Below are positions 44,168 through 56,104 of a stretch of 64,000 nt of DNA, piece after piece; the stretch's first letter is position 1, and each line of letters opens with the position of its first letter. A program made the translations under genes and the position numbers. The notes under the pieces were generated by a model, which ran no database searches, was not told the origin of the DNA, and saw nothing but the letters and a program-made list of their open reading frames with translations. The DNA is taken from assembly GCF_000313135.1 (NCBI RefSeq), contig NW_004457712.1, positions 522,818-586,817 on the forward strand, read 5' to 3'. Source of the DNA: Acanthamoeba castellanii str. Neff (Eukaryota; Discosea; Longamoebia; Acanthamoebidae).

Positions 44168-44276
44168 GCCTGGTGGGTGGTGGTAGGGTTACAGGGCCAC
44201 AAGACCGGCGTGGTGGTTGGATCAAAAAACGAAGCGGTGTGAAGAGAGAAGCCGTGCACGGAGCACTCACTCTTCT

Positions 44277-45539
44277 TCAGCAGGTGAGGGTCTTCTCGTA
44301 GTCCTCGATGGACTTGAAGAGCTCGGAGAAGTTGCCCTTGCCGAAGCCGCCGCAGCCGCCGGTCTGCTCCTCCTCGCCCTTCTGGTTCTTGGTCATGCAG
44401 CCGATGCGCTGGATGATCTCGATGAAGAAGGTGGGCCTGTCCGAGCAGGGCTTGGTGAAGATCTGGAGCAGCACGCCCTGGTCGTCCTTGTCGGCGAGCA
44501 GGCCGAGCTCCTCGAGCTCCTTGTACTGGTCGGGGGTGAGCGCGTCGCCGATCTTCTCGGGGAGGTTCTTGTAGTAGGCGGGCGAGGCGGGCGGCATGAA
44601 GTCGAAGCCGCCGAGGTTGGTGGCGGCCTTGAGCTTGCGCATGGTGGCGAAGATGTCGTCGGTCTTGAGCGCGAGATGCTGGAGACCCTCGCCGTCGTTC
44701 TGCTCGAGGTAGGTCTGGATCTGCGACTTGCGCTTGGTGCCAAAGGTGGGCTCGTTGAAGGGCAGCAGCACCATCTCGTTGTTGGAGGCCATCACCATGC
44801 TGTTGAGGCCCGAATCGACGGTGCCCACGTCCTCGGCGGTGAACTCGGCAAACTCGTGCCAGCCGGTGATCTTGGCCACGTAGTCGATCTGCTCGATGAG
44901 ATTGTGCACGTTACCGACGGCGTGATCGATGCGCTTGATGCCGTAGTTGAGACGCGGACCCTGGTCGGTGACGGTCTCGTAGCCCGGCAGGAAGGGGTGG
45001 TCGTAGCCCTCCGAGAAGGAGATGAATCGCAGAGCGACGTCACCCTTGGTGTAGAGCAGGACCTCGGACACGACGGTCTTGGCGCCGGTGGCCTCGTTGA
45101 CGAGGGTGGCCGGCTCGGCGATGCTCACCGCGCCGTTCTCGACGGCGATGCGGTAGGCCTCGGCCGCATCTTCGACCTCGATGCCGACCGCCGATGCGGC
45201 GACACCGTGCTTGTTGAAGAAGGCCTGGGCCTTGGCAGTGTCGAATTGAGGATGAGCGATCTTGGACTGCGATTTGTCGCCGGCAGTGGTGTAGGGAGCG
45301 GTGAAGACGAGCTTGATGTCGTGGCTCTGCATCACGTAGCTCGCGTAGGTGCCGTTGCCCGTCGATTGGTCAGACTTGGCCACCAGCGCCATGCCCAGAC
45401 CGAGCGCCCAGCGTCGCGACACGTTGAGCGCATCGCCCGAGTAGAACTCGATATGATGGAACTTCTTCACGGCGAACTTGTCCGTCATGGGGTTGTTCCT
45501 CTTGAAGTTGGCATAGCCCACGAGCTTGTGCGTCGACAT
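44277..45539 (-). CDS. HPD: 4-hydroxyphenylpyruvate dioxygenase
   Basis: This non-haem iron(II) enzyme converts 4-hydroxyphenylpyruvate to homogentisate in tyrosine breakdown and in tocopherol/quinone synthesis. A single uninterrupted ORF gives 420 residues, the usual eukaryotic length. The start is the ATG at 45539 (MSTHKLVGYANFKRNNPMTD). The N-terminal vicinal-oxygen-chelate half begins KFHHIEFYSGDALNVSRRW. The C-terminal half carries the iron ligands in IDHAVGNV, LQHLALKTDDIF and EIIQRIG, followed by the characteristic tail GGCGGFGKGNFSELFKSIE. The absence of introns contrasts with its intron-rich neighbours. It is divergent from the GPCR gene (466 bases) and convergent with receptor copy 1. 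Confidence 0.97.
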   Translation of the reverse strand: MSTHKLVGYANFKRNNPMTDKFAVKKFHHIEFYSGDALNVSRRWALGLGMALVAKSDQSTGNGTYASYVMQSHDIKLVFTAPYTTAGDKSQSKIAHPQFDTAKAQAFFNKHGVAASAVGIEVEDAAEAYRIAVENGAVSIAEPATLVNEATGAKTVVSEVLLYTKGDVALRFISFSEGYDHPFLPGYETVTDQGPRLNYGIKRIDHAVGNVHNLIEQIDYVAKITGWHEFAEFTAEDVGTVDSGLNSMVMASNNEMVLLPFNEPTFGTKRKSQIQTYLEQNDGEGLQHLALKTDDIFATMRKLKAATNLGGFDFMPPASPAYYKNLPEKIGDALTPDQYKELEELGLLADKDDQGVLLQIFTKPCSDRPTFFIEIIQRIGCMTKNQKGEEEQTGGCGGFGKGNFSELFKSIEDYEKTLTC

Positions 45540-46005
45540 GATGTGTGGTGTGGATAGAGAGATGCTTCAGAAGAGATGTGCGGCTTCCTGTAGTCCAGCA
45601 AGATGTTTGTTGATTATCGTGCGAGAGGGCGTGCTCCGCCTTTTGTTGCGCTCATCGGAAGTTTCCGGTGGTCGGAAATTGCCGGTCGGATTATCGCGAA
45701 AGTGTCACTTTGTCCCGCAATTCGCCAACATTCCCGGGAAAGTCACCGTTCCCCGCACGAGATTGGCGCATGACCCACGGGATTTACCGTTTTAAGGAAA
45801 AAGATATTCTCAAGCATTTTCTTTTTGAGTTCTTCCTGCAATTTGCCACGAATCGGCAAGCTAGCGATCCGACTTGAAGAAATGAAAAGGAAATAAGTGC
45901 CAACCGGAGAGAAAAAAAAGAACGAAGACGAAGACGCACTCCACTTTCCCCGCCCCATTCGCCTTCGTTCTTTACACTGCCGAGAGGGAGGCCGCCCCGC
46001 GAAAA
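45540..46005. promoter_or_regulatory. Divergent intergenic region, dioxygenase / GPCR
   Basis: These 466 bases hold both promoters. A cluster of related GC-type words (TTTCCGG, GGTCGGAAATT, GCCGGTCGGATT) lies at about 45660-45700. A pyrimidine-poor, GA-rich tract at 45880-45940 precedes the GPCR start. No ORF here looks coding. Confidence 0.45.
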
Positions 46006-47624
46006 ATGGCGTTTACGCAGACGGAGATCGACCTGCTGAATGGAACCGTGACAGTGGGCGGCATCCTGTCCGTGTGTGGCTGCCTCTTTCTGGTGGGGTC
46101 GGCCATCTACTTCCGCAAGCTGCGCCACAGCTACTGGCGGGCCGTCGTCGTGCTCGCCCTGTGGGACGGACTCACCGCCGCCACCTTCGTACTGACTCCG
46201 CCCCTTTTTCTTTTGTTGTTTGTTTTAATTTAAAATGTTATTTATTTATTTTTACAAATTAGTTTTTATCTTTTGCTAAGTATTACGCTTTATGCTTTTA
46301 TTGTCGTTTGGCAGGTGATGAGCTCCTTGCCGGCACTTGCTCAATGGGACCTGTTCGGTCCAAATGCGTGCCAGCTGCAGGGTACCCTGTGGCTTACCTG
46401 CCGGCCTGCTGCTGGGTGCCTCTCACACTCACCGCCGTGCAATGATATCAGGCGTTCTGTTGGAGCTGTTCGTCATGCTCTCCAATTGCTACACGTTCTA
46501 CGTGGCCTTGGTCCTCTACCTCATCGTCGTCAAGCGAAAAGAGGCACAACTCGTCACTTCTTCTTCTTGCAACAAGACGACGATGGCTTACCACCGCTCC
46601 CACATGTCGCGTGAACGTGCCCGTGCAGCTGAGCGGTTTGTTCGAGATCATGTACTTTGCATTCGTGGCCACCGCCGCAGCTACCATGTCGCTCATCCCG
46701 CTCTACGAGGTCAACGGGCTCAAGTACACGGCAGGATGTGCGTGCCACTACTCCCCATCCCACGATTCAACCGCAATGCTGACGCAGATGCGTCGCGGCG
46801 TATACTCTTTCTCTCTCTCTCTCTCGTGTAGTGGGTTGGTGTTGGGTGCCGGCGAAGCCGACCTACGGCCGATTCGTGATGAACTACGTGTGGGTGTGGA
46901 CAGCCATCTTGTCGATCATCATCTTTTACTTCCTTATCCTGCGACACATTCGGAGAGGTACACCAATGGCTGTTCCCTGCGAGCGTGTGTCGGCGCCTGA
47001 CCACGCCACTTTCCACGATGCCGACAGAAATGGTGGCGGAGAAGATCAACGCACCGCTCTCTGAGATCGCGACGGGTCGCCTCATCGAGAAACGCTCATT
47101 GCACACGCGACAGCTTTTCCTCTATCCCCTCATCTACATCGTTCTCTGGACCCCTGCCACAATTAACAGGTAACATGCGCACACGCACACGCACACACAG
47201 CACGCAGCACACAGCACACACCGCTGTGTTGACAAATGGTCGGGCGACAGGGTGTTAGAGGCACAAGAGATTGAATTATACTTTATGAGCCTGCTCGAAG
47301 CGGGCTTTCTGCCGCTGCAAGGTATCCTCAACACGTGCATCTATCTCTTCACGTCCGGCATCTACCGCGACATTCTCCACGTCTTCTGGCGACGCCGACT
47401 CTATCGAAGCCTCTACGCCGTGAGCGTGGATTTCGCCGTTCCGCCGCTGTACGATACCGACGATGACTCCGACGACGCAGGTGCGCCCATTCCCACTATC
47501 ATCGTCGGGCTTCGGGTTGTGTGCTACTTTCTTCCACTCACGCACCCTTGCCCTCGCCAACACAGGCTACCAGTCTCCGCAGGCAAGATCCAAGGGCTTG
47601 TTGTTTCACATGACGGATTCATGA
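46006..47624 (+). CDS. cAR-like seven-transmembrane G protein-coupled receptor
   Basis: Exon 1 (46006-46188) encodes MAFTQTEIDLLNGTVTVGG and the first two helices; exon 2 starts at 46315. The spliced protein has seven hydrophobic segments. They include LFEIMYFAFVATAAATMSL, FVMNYVWVWTAILSIIIFYF and the motif LYPLIYIVLWTPATINR, which matches helix 6 of Dictyostelium cAMP receptor (class E) proteins, then PLQGILNTCIYLFTSGIY (helix 7). A short acidic cytosolic tail (DTDDDSDDAG) ends at 47624. The first extracellular segment has an NGT sequon. About six introns are present; one (46189-46314) is AT-rich. The ligand cannot be told from sequence, and the cAMP-receptor name reflects fold similarity only. 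Confidence 0.85.
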
Positions 47625-47664
47625 ACGGCCGTCTCGAAAAAAACCAAAAAATATTATTTATATA

Positions 47665-47670
47665 TTTATT
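47665..47670 (-). terminator. Poly(A) signal for the coiled-coil protein gene
   Basis: TTTATT on the + strand is AATAAA on the - strand. It lies about 90 bases past the stop of the coiled-coil gene and 41 bases past the convergent GPCR stop. Confidence 0.5.
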
Positions 47671-47757
47671 TTTGCCTAAAAAGGTGCGATTACGGGCCCC
47701 GTGAAGGATGAAGTGTGATCTTTTTGATTTTTGTTCCCTTTGATCAACTCTCGCGCT

Positions 47758-48387
47758 CTACACCATGAGAGATGGTGGAACGGCGAGGAATTGAGACAGC
47801 TCGTCTTCATCCCACCAGCAGTGGGTCTGTTCCCATTCGGTGCTGAAGATTTCCTCGAGGGGCTTGCTCTCCTCATGCGGCTCAAATATTGGCAGCTCGT
47901 CGAGGTTGGAATCCTCCGTGGTGGGGCCAGGGCTGGCGACGTCAGCACCCAAATCTTCCTCGGCCTCGATCTTGACCGGCAGTTCGTTTCGGATCGAGAA
48001 GTAGGAGCTGTAGGAGCTGGGGCTGGCGTCGAGGCAGGCGGCAGTCGACGTTTCCATCGACGAAGCGGAGGCGGTGGTGGTCATGATCGGGATGGCGACG
48101 GGGGCAGTCGTGAGGGTCGTGGTCGTGATGACGGGTCGTACGGTGGTGGGAAGCGAAGCAGAAGCGGCGTCGAGATTTGCGATAGATTGCATCGCCTGCG
48201 CGAATTCAATCTCGTTCTCCTTGACGAGCATCTCCTTCTCGAGCAGGAGCTGCTTGAGATACCATTCGAGGCGTATCTTCTTTCTCTTCTCTGCGTCGAT
48301 TTCTTCCTTGAACTTCTTGACGAGTGTATCTTTGGTGGCAGGGCCGGAGACGGAGAGCTTTCTCTTGCGTTGCATGGCGGGCTGCAT
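47758..48387 (-). CDS. Basic coiled-coil protein, possible transcription regulator
   Basis: A single-exon gene of 209 residues begins at the ATG at 48387 (MQPAMQRKRKLSVSGPATKD); the open frame continues upstream to 48684 but that part looks like 5' UTR. A short basic segment (QRKRKL) precedes a charged helix with heptad leucines (VKKFKEEIDAEKRKKIRLEW, YLKQLLLEKEMLVKENEIEF). A Ser/Thr/Ala-rich middle and an acidic tail with WWDEDELSQFLAVPPSLMV follow. A basic region plus zipper plus acidic region is reminiscent of bZIP factors, but the basic region lacks the bZIP consensus (N-x7-R). I cannot assign a family. Confidence 0.6.
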   Translation of the reverse strand: MQPAMQRKRKLSVSGPATKDTLVKKFKEEIDAEKRKKIRLEWYLKQLLLEKEMLVKENEIEFAQAMQSIANLDAASASLPTTVRPVITTTTLTTAPVAIPIMTTTASASSMETSTAACLDASPSSYSSYFSIRNELPVKIEAEEDLGADVASPGPTTEDSNLDELPIFEPHEESKPLEEIFSTEWEQTHCWWDEDELSQFLAVPPSLMV

Positions 48388-49014
48388 TTCGATGTTGTGA
48401 ACGAATGTGATGATGGCGGTTGGTGGTTGGTAGAGGCTGGGAATCGAATTGAATCGAATGATGCGGGCGGGTGAATGAACGGAGGTTGGAATGAACGGAA
48501 TAAGATGATGCAGGAGATTAAACGAACGAATGAACGAACGTAATGAACGATAGGTAGGATGAGGCAGAAAGGAGGGCGGAGAGCCCGGTGGCGAAAGAAG
48601 AGGGAGAGGGGGAGAGGGCGGTAGGCCGGCGAGGGACGCTGCGTACGACGGTGGAAAAAGAGAAAGAACCAGAGATAGCCGCAACTGCCGGCTTTTTGTA
48701 CCCGCGCCGGCGCAGGGGAACGGCGATTGGTCTAACCTTGGCTCACGTCGCTATTGGGCCGTAGCACGGGGAAATTCCTAAAAAAGTCCAACGGCACCCC
48801 TTCGCTGCAAAATCAAAAGAAAAAAGGAAAAGTACGCAAAACGGACACCACCACACATTTAGGCAAGACCGAGAGGCAAAACAGGGCATACGGCGGCCAC
48901 TCTCTTCAAACGCCTGCGACCTGTCACGACCCCGCCTCGGGGCCTAATGGCGGCCGAAGGGAACACGACCGCGGGGTGTGGTGGTGCGGCTCGAGGGCGG
49001 TGGGGGGAGGGGGC
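48388..49014. promoter_or_regulatory. Intergenic region, coiled-coil gene promoter and CCT delta 3' flank
   Basis: These 627 bases hold the 5' flank of the coiled-coil gene (-) and the 3' flank of CCT delta (-). Two CCAAT boxes on the - strand (ATTGG at 48726-48730 and 48753-48757) point toward the coiled-coil gene. A GAAT/GAAC-rich stretch at 48470-48550 probably belongs to its 5' UTR. A GC-rich palindromic word CGCGCCGGCGC is near 48702. No other gene is seen. Confidence 0.45.
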
Positions 49015-51376
49015 TTAGCGGATGGCGACGATGTCGTCGATCTTGAGGATGGAGCAGACGGTCTCGGTGGCCAGCGAGATGGCGCTGGTCGAGACCAAGA
49101 GCGGCTGGACCACGTTCTCCTCCAAAATGTTCGAGATCGTACCCTGCGCGCGCGCGTGCGTGACCGGTTGCAGAGGCACGCAACACCGTATTAGCAAACA
49201 AACAAGCTCCACGAACATCGCCGGGCAGCTGAAAATGAGGAAGTGATGGCCGCCCTAAAAAGGCGAAGAAGAACATACCTTGCGCACGTTGATGCCGGCG
49301 GCCTTCTCGCCCTGGGCGTGCTTGTTTCGCAGGTCGGTAACGATGGCGATGGGACGGAGGCCGGCGTTCTCGGCCAGCGTGTAGGGGATGATCTCGAGCG
49401 CCTCGGCAAAGGCTCGGTAGCAGTAGGCCTCCTTTCCGCTGACCTGCTTGGCGTACTTGGCCAGCTGCAGGGCAACTTCAATCTCGGGCGCACCACCTCC
49501 GGCAATCAGATACCTGTGGGACAACAACTTCGTCAGCCCGCGCGCGAGCAAAAACACATGGGCGCGATAAGGCTATACCTTGTCTTGACGAGCGACCTGA
49601 TGACGCAGAGAGCATCATGAAGCGACCTGTCGGCCTCATCAATCACCATCTGGTTGGAGCCGCGGACGAGCACTGTTACAGTCTGGCTCGGTCCAGGGCA
49701 GCCAGTGACCTGGATTCCAAAAAAAGCTGGGCGTAAGTTGACATAGGAGGAGAGAGGGCGACAGAAGCCACATCAAACCTTGACGATTCCGCCCTCGGTA
49801 GTGGCGATCTCCTCCACCAGCTTGGCCTGGCCGAGCTTCTCGGCAGTGAAACCCTCAATGCTGGCAATAGGCTGGCAGTGGACGGTCTAAATAATAGAGA
49901 ACAAGAGAAAGTCAGTAACGAGGAGGCAAGATGCACGAGTGAGAAAAGTACCTTCGAGATGAACTCGATGTCATCCCTTTCCACGTCCTTGACCACAAGG
50001 ATCTTGAGCTTAGCGAGGATAGCGAGCGACAGGTCGCTGGTGGCATCTCGGAGGATCGACTTCTGAATGAGAAGCACGTTGCACCCCGTCTTCTTGATCT
50101 TGTTGCAAATGTTGAGAATGTAGTTACGCTCCTCCTTCAAGATGCGGTCGATTTGGGTGTGATCCGACACGTAGACCGAGTTGTCCATCTGTGGGGATAA
50201 AAGGATGAGCCACTGAGCAAGCTGCGTGTGACAATGATGGATAGAGGCGCCAACGCACGTTGGTCTTGGGAGCAGAGAGCTGGAACTGAATCAGGCCAAT
50301 CTTGGCATTCTCGACCCTGGTCGGGCCACCGGCAGCGTGCACAGCCTTCTTGGGGAATACGATGCCTTCCACAAGCTCCGTATCATCGATGGTGCCACCA
50401 AGCTTCTTTACAATCTGCACGGCCAATACAAGTCAGCCTCCGTTTCATGCATGATGAAGCACTCTATGACGAGTGGGTACCTTGACGTCTGTGAGATCGA
50501 CGTTGGTCGCGGTCTTGGGATCAATGACCTTGAGGACGGCATCAACGGCGATGGGTGCCAGCAAATTGGCATTTTGAGACACGACCTGTGCATGTACAGC
50601 GGCACGGGAAAGTTGAGATTTTGGGCCGGCATTAATTAAAGAGCCATTCAAAGGGATTGAATCTTACCTTCGAGTTAAGCGATGTAACGGCCGATTTGAG
50701 GAGCGATTCACGATCGTTCAGCTCCACAGGAATAGCCATCTCGCGCATGATCTCCTGGGCCTTCTTGGAGCTTTTGAGGAAGGCCTCAGAAACGAGGGTG
50801 GGATGGTAGCCCCTTTCGAGCAGGTTCTGCGCAGCCGTCAAGAGAGAGCCGGCAATCACCACAACCGACGTGGTTCCATCTCCAGCCTCAGCATCTTGGG
50901 CCTTCGAGAGCTCCACGAACTGCCAGGATGGAAAAACCAAAATGAACAGATGGCACAAGCAGGCAATGGAGGGCAGGAAGTACCATCTTTGCGGCAGGGT
51001 GGGCCAGCTCGAGCTTGTCGAGAATGGTGGCGCCATCGTTGGTGATGATCACATCTCCTTGTTCGGGGTTTGGATCTGCACACCAGCAAAAGTAAGCACG
51101 AATCGCTCTCCGATGCGCGACATCGATGATGAAAGTACCATTTTGTCCATTCCCTTCGGACCCAAGCTGGTGCGGACGGCATCGGACACAGCTAATCATA
51201 AACAAAAGCGATTGTGAGCGTTGGGGTCGTTAAAATTGATAAAAATGATGATAAAAATTCGTACCCCTTGCGGCAAGGCAGTTAGATGTGCGAACATCCT
51301 TCTCCTTGTCCCTTCCAGCGAACCTGCCCTCGGTTTTGGCGGGCTTCTGTGCTTGAGCGGCAGCAGCGGCAGACAT
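49015..51376 (-). CDS. CCT4: T-complex protein 1 subunit delta (CCT4)
   Basis: This is one of eight subunits of the cytosolic chaperonin that folds actin and tubulin. The start is the ATG at 51376 ([20 protein letters not shown]); the stop is TAA at 49015-49017 (ending KIDDIVAIR). ATP-binding motifs are intact: [16 protein letters not shown], and [15 protein letters not shown]. The delta-specific character is seen in [49 protein letters not shown] and [20 protein letters not shown]. The C-terminal equatorial domain has [14 protein letters not shown]. About nine short introns. Actin and tubulin demand is high in amoebae. Upstream (51377-51533) it abuts exportin-T on the same strand. Confidence 0.95.
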
Positions 51377-51533
51377 GGTCGAAATGAAAATTAATCGATC
51401 GACTACGAGGTCCTCCTTCAATTGCAGCGGCAAGACGATCTGATCCCTGCCGGAAACCCCAAAAAAAACAGCTTTAAAAACAATTAAAAAATGTAGAATG
51501 CCTCGCATACCAAGGACGCTGCCAAGTTGCTGT

Positions 51534-54500
51534 TTATTTTTTGGTCTTGGCCGCCTGGAGGAACTGCCTGAAGAAGTCCTTCCACTGGGCCGCCTGCGCA
51601 CTCTCCAGGTGCTGCATGTAGGCCTGCGCCGTCGCAGCGTCGCACCCCAACATGGGCAGGAGCTTGGTGGCGAGACACTGGGCAAATTCCTGTCCGCACT
51701 TCTGCAGCATGGTCTTCTGGATGGCCGCGAGGTCGGCGATAAGCTGCCCGTGAAAGAGGGTTAGACCAAGCCCATCGCGATCAGCGGTGGTGTGGAAGGA
51801 AAGTTGAAGGTACCGTGGTGGCGATCTTATCGGTCGGACTGACGTCTGGCCTGAGACATGCTCGGAATACGATGGGAGCGATGTCGTCGCACACGACACG
51901 ATTGAAGCCAGGTACGGTACCGGCCCACACTTCGACAGTCTTTTGAATCACGCTCAGACACAACTGCACCATCTGTACAACGAAAGAAACGCGAAGAAGG
52001 GCTTCAGCTCATGTAGCAGGTAAGCGCGCATTGAATGGGGACGAGACGCACCCTGAGGTCCTTGCTTTCGACGATGGGAGTGAGGATTGTTTCGAGGATG
52101 CCGCGCAGTTGGGGAGCATTCTTCTCGCTGGTGAGCACGCCAGCCAGGTTGTTGCAAAGAATAGAGCGCACGAGGGCATAATACATCCTGGGGGGTAGGA
52201 GCACGAGCGACCGGAGAACAGCAAAAACGATGAGCAAACGCGAGGAGGAAGCAAGAGCGACACTCGACCTGCCGCGTACCTACGGAGGGCTTGGATTTCC
52301 CTCTCTTCATCACTGTTAGGGGTCACACTGACGCTAGTGATGGCGAGGATCTTTTGCGCCACGAATAGGAAGGATTCGTTGAGGATGGGGAATATCTTGT
52401 CCTGTATGGGCAGAGAGGGAGTGGTGGAGAAATGTAAGCCACGGCTGTGCGCTGCTCTTGGTTGGGCAGAAAGGCTCGTACCTTGTACTTGGTCACCCAC
52501 TGGTTGAGCAGGGACGTGAAGTCGAGGAATTGTTTGGGGTCCTTGGCGTTGGCCAGGAGAAGAGTGATGGTTTGGGGAATGAACGGGATGAGCTGCGAGT
52601 TGATCGCCGTCACCATCTGGTGAATGAAATAGATCATCTGTTGGAAGGCCACAAAGCAGGGTGTCAGCCTTGGCAAAGTCTCTACAAACCAAGCTAAGAA
52701 CATGGGGGCGTACCTTGTCCCATATTTCAGGGGTGTTCGGCAGGGCAGCCAGCACGCGAAGCACAGAGTCCATTGCTTCTCTCCAATAGGCCGCCTTCTC
52801 CTCCTTTTCGCAGGGAATGCCTTGTTGAGAAGACGTGAGTCGGTGTTGAAAAGAGAAAAGAGTTTCGAGGAGGAGAAAGAAGCTACCTCGGCTAATGCAA
52901 CCCATGGTGTTGACTAGTCGGACCAAGTGGTTCGTCCAGAACGGATTTGTTGGCGTGTCCTCTTTGTAGCGCCCCGTTTCCAGGATGTCCTTGACCTGCA
53001 CCACCAGCGGCTTCAACAGAATCTGCAGCACTCGCCACCAGCACACCATACCCGCAGATCAGCGAACGAGCACCGCGCTAACAAGAGAAAGTAGTGCGGG
53101 GCGACTCGGTACCTCCAGGAACGCGATCTGGTCTTGATCAGAGCCCGTTCCCACGAGAGAACCGATGGCGTCGAAGAGGTAGAGCTGGTACTCGAAGGGG
53201 ATCAGCTTGGGGCCATCCGGAGAGATCGCCAAGAGGTCCTGCGCAGAGAAGATTAGCGGCTCGGCGACAAGCTTACGGAAGGGGCGCACAAACCTTAAGG
53301 GCAGCGAGCAGATGCTGCGTGTAGGGATACATTTCCGACTTCTTGTTGCGAATGAATGTCATGAAGAGCGAGGAGACCTTATTCCTCACCGACTTATCCT
53401 GATTTCTCAAACCGCTGTTGACGCAGAGAAAACCGACTACAGGTGAGCGCATACCATTGCCAGCAGAGCTGTGCTTGGAAACGTTCAGGTGAGTAATCGT
53501 ACAATGTAACGAAGGCATCCAGGATACCGGTCATTAGCGCCTGTTCGTTGGGAATATACGACGCGTAGCTCGCGAAGTTCTCGAACGCCTGCAGCACCAC
53601 CGCCTTGTGAGGGTGCTTGAACACAGCTGTGATAGGGCACAGGGGAGGAAGAAAGCGTGAGTGATGAATTGATGCCGCGCGCAGGATCCATAGAAAAAGA
53701 AAGAGCGAACCCGATGCCACCAACGCCGCAACGGCCTGGGCAAAGAACACCTCCAAGGTCTTCTGCGTAGCCTCTATCAATCGGTACAGCAGGAAAGGGA
53801 AGTGCGTCAGCGAGCTGAGAAACGGGTGGCAAGAAGTGGGGTGTACCGGGCAGGTTGGCCTTGGTCTCCACCATGGCGTGCAAGAGGAAGAGGGCCAGCT
53901 CTACATCGGCGAAAGGGCGCGAGGACCAGTCAGCGAGGGCCTGACTCAAAATCGTGTGCACGAATGAGATGGCCATGTTGCTGTTGAGCCGCAGAACGGA
54001 TCTAAACACCAAACTCAACTCCTAAATGCGAGAAGAAAACGCATCAGTTGGGCTCGTATTGTGGGGACTGGGGAGTGAGTAAGTCCAATGGCTTGGGCGC
54101 ACGTACGCCCCTGTAAGCCAGAAACTGGCTCTCAAAATCGTCCTTGGTCTCGAAGTCAAACTCGGCCGGATACTTGGCTTTGACCAAGATGATGCTCAAT
54201 ACTCTCTTGAGGTTCTCCGTTTCCTCATTCCCAAGAGTCGTCGCATGTTTCAACTGCACACACCAGGCACAAGCTTGGTATCAGAACACGGCCCTGAAGA
54301 AAGCGAAGGGAAATACGGGTCGAGGATTCACCTTGTTGAGATATTCCTGCACGAAGCCGAGCACCACCGAAGCGCTGTCCATATACGAACAGGATGTAAG
54401 TATCACACGGCGGACGTTCGCATTGAGAGGAGTCAACATACACGTTGTTGTCGGCATCGCTCATCCACTTCCACAACAGCACCAGCGCGCTATCTACAAT

Positions 54501-56104
54501 TTGCTTCGCTTGTGCCTCCACCTGTTCATTGACTTGCCCCTGTGTGCGCAGCTCTTGCACCTGGAAAGAGCCGCCATTAGCACAATTCGAGAGCCTTAGC
54601 CGAATTAGACCAGCTTTCGCACCTTTGCGTAGGCAGTCACCAGTTGCACTCCCGACTCGTTCAACAGTTTCGCCACATTCACCTTGTATTGGGCATCGTC
54701 CTGCGAAAAAGATGTAAAACAAGCCATACGTTAGGCGGTCGAGTGGTTAATGAAGATCGTGATAGAGCTCGTACCGTCGCAGCTGAATTGACCAGCTCAA
54801 GAACCTTGAGTCGAACCAGAAGGTCCAATTTCTGCAGGGGCGGCATGCCCTTGGCGACGACCTGCGTGATGCAGTCGCACGCTTCTCGCCTGAATTGAAC
54901 GTTGGGCAGGCACTCGAAGAAGAAAGGAATAAATTTCTCGTTCACGATCAACGACAGATCGATCCACGCTGTCGTAGGCCAACGCCGATACTGTCAGTGA
55001 GGTGCAACAATCCAATCTAGCGATGAGCAAAAAGGCGGACGTACTGATGTACGGCCTCAAGACTGCCAGACACTCGCGCGTCAGCTGGGGGATGCTGGTT
55101 CTGTAGGTCACCAAGATCTGATACCAGATCTCCACCATGGTGTTGATGCAATCGTCGCGCATACGGTCTTTCTGACAATCGGAATGGGAACGCACAGGGT
55201 AAGTGACGAGGCCAGTGGTCATGGCCAAAGAAAGGACAAGGTCGTACGATCGCAATGTTGTGCGTGTGCTCTTCTGCCGACCGCTGCACTTCCACGCTCA
55301 CGACCTCTTCGTCGATGGTCTTGATGATTCGCAGGAACATGTCGATCACCACAGGTCCCTGAGCAAGTAGGGGTTAGCACTGCTTGGGAGGAGCAGTAAG
55401 GACTGCCCATGCAATGGTGTACCAGTTGCAAGAGGCCAAACAACTCAGAGAAGAAGGTTGGCCACTGCGCCAGGTAATCCTGCTTGAAGAAGAGCACCAG
55501 GATATAGGCCAGCTTGTTCTTAATAGCTGTGCCAAAAGAAAGCAAGAAAGAAAGAATGGTGAGTATCTATCTATTAGCCACACCGCCACACGATGAAACG
55601 GTACCTGCTTGTTCGTCCTGGTGCTGCACCAGGTGTTCTCGGATCCATTTGATGAGGACCTCTCGCAGCCCGGTCTTCTCGGGCGGGGCGAGAGTGGCAT
55701 ACCTGTTGCACGTTAGGAGGGGCATCAGCACCGGAGAAGGTGGGGTTAGGTGCAACATAAAGCAGAGGAGCTGAGCTTGCATATACCTGTTCTTGGCTAC
55801 ATCTGTCAGCACTTGCAAGCAGAAGAACTTGACCTGGGGCGATTGTGAGGAGAAGAGCTTCTCGCAGCAAAATCGCAACCCCTCCGGCGAGGCAACGACT
55901 GCCGCAGGAGTGGTGAGTGAGCGGAGTGAAGACTGGAGAAATGAGGGATGTAGATTTGGCGCCAAAATCTGCGACATATATGAATTTAGTGGCACTGTGG
56001 GGAGCAGCACCTTGGGCGGTGTACGCTTGTGCAGCTCTCAAATCTGCTTCTGTGACCTTCGTTGGATCGAGTTGAATGGCAATTGCTTTTTCCAATTCAT
56101 CCAT
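51534..56104 (-). CDS. XPOT: Exportin-T (tRNA nuclear export receptor)
   Basis: Exportin-T carries mature tRNA from nucleus to cytoplasm with RanGTP. The start is the ATG at 56104 (MDELEKAIAIQLDPTKVTEA); the stop is at 51534-51536 (ending FLQAAKTKK). The spliced product is a chain of HEAT-type helices. The exportin N-terminal block is VKFFCLQVLTDVAKNRY followed by LAYILVLFFKQDYLAQWPTF. Landmarks shared with XPOT/LOS1 include WIDLSLIVNEKFIPFFFECL with FRREACDCITQVVAKGM, and FEYQLYLFDAIGSLVG. About 17 introns. It could be confused with other importin-beta exportins, but the WIDLSLI/REACDC block favours exportin-T over CRM1 or exportin-5. Confidence 0.88.

Noticed and set aside
44217..45557. 446-codon open frame on the + strand across the dioxygenase gene
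   Set aside because: It is the antisense shadow of HPPD caused by high GC3; its product is repetitive Leu/Val/Gly/Glu without any domain.
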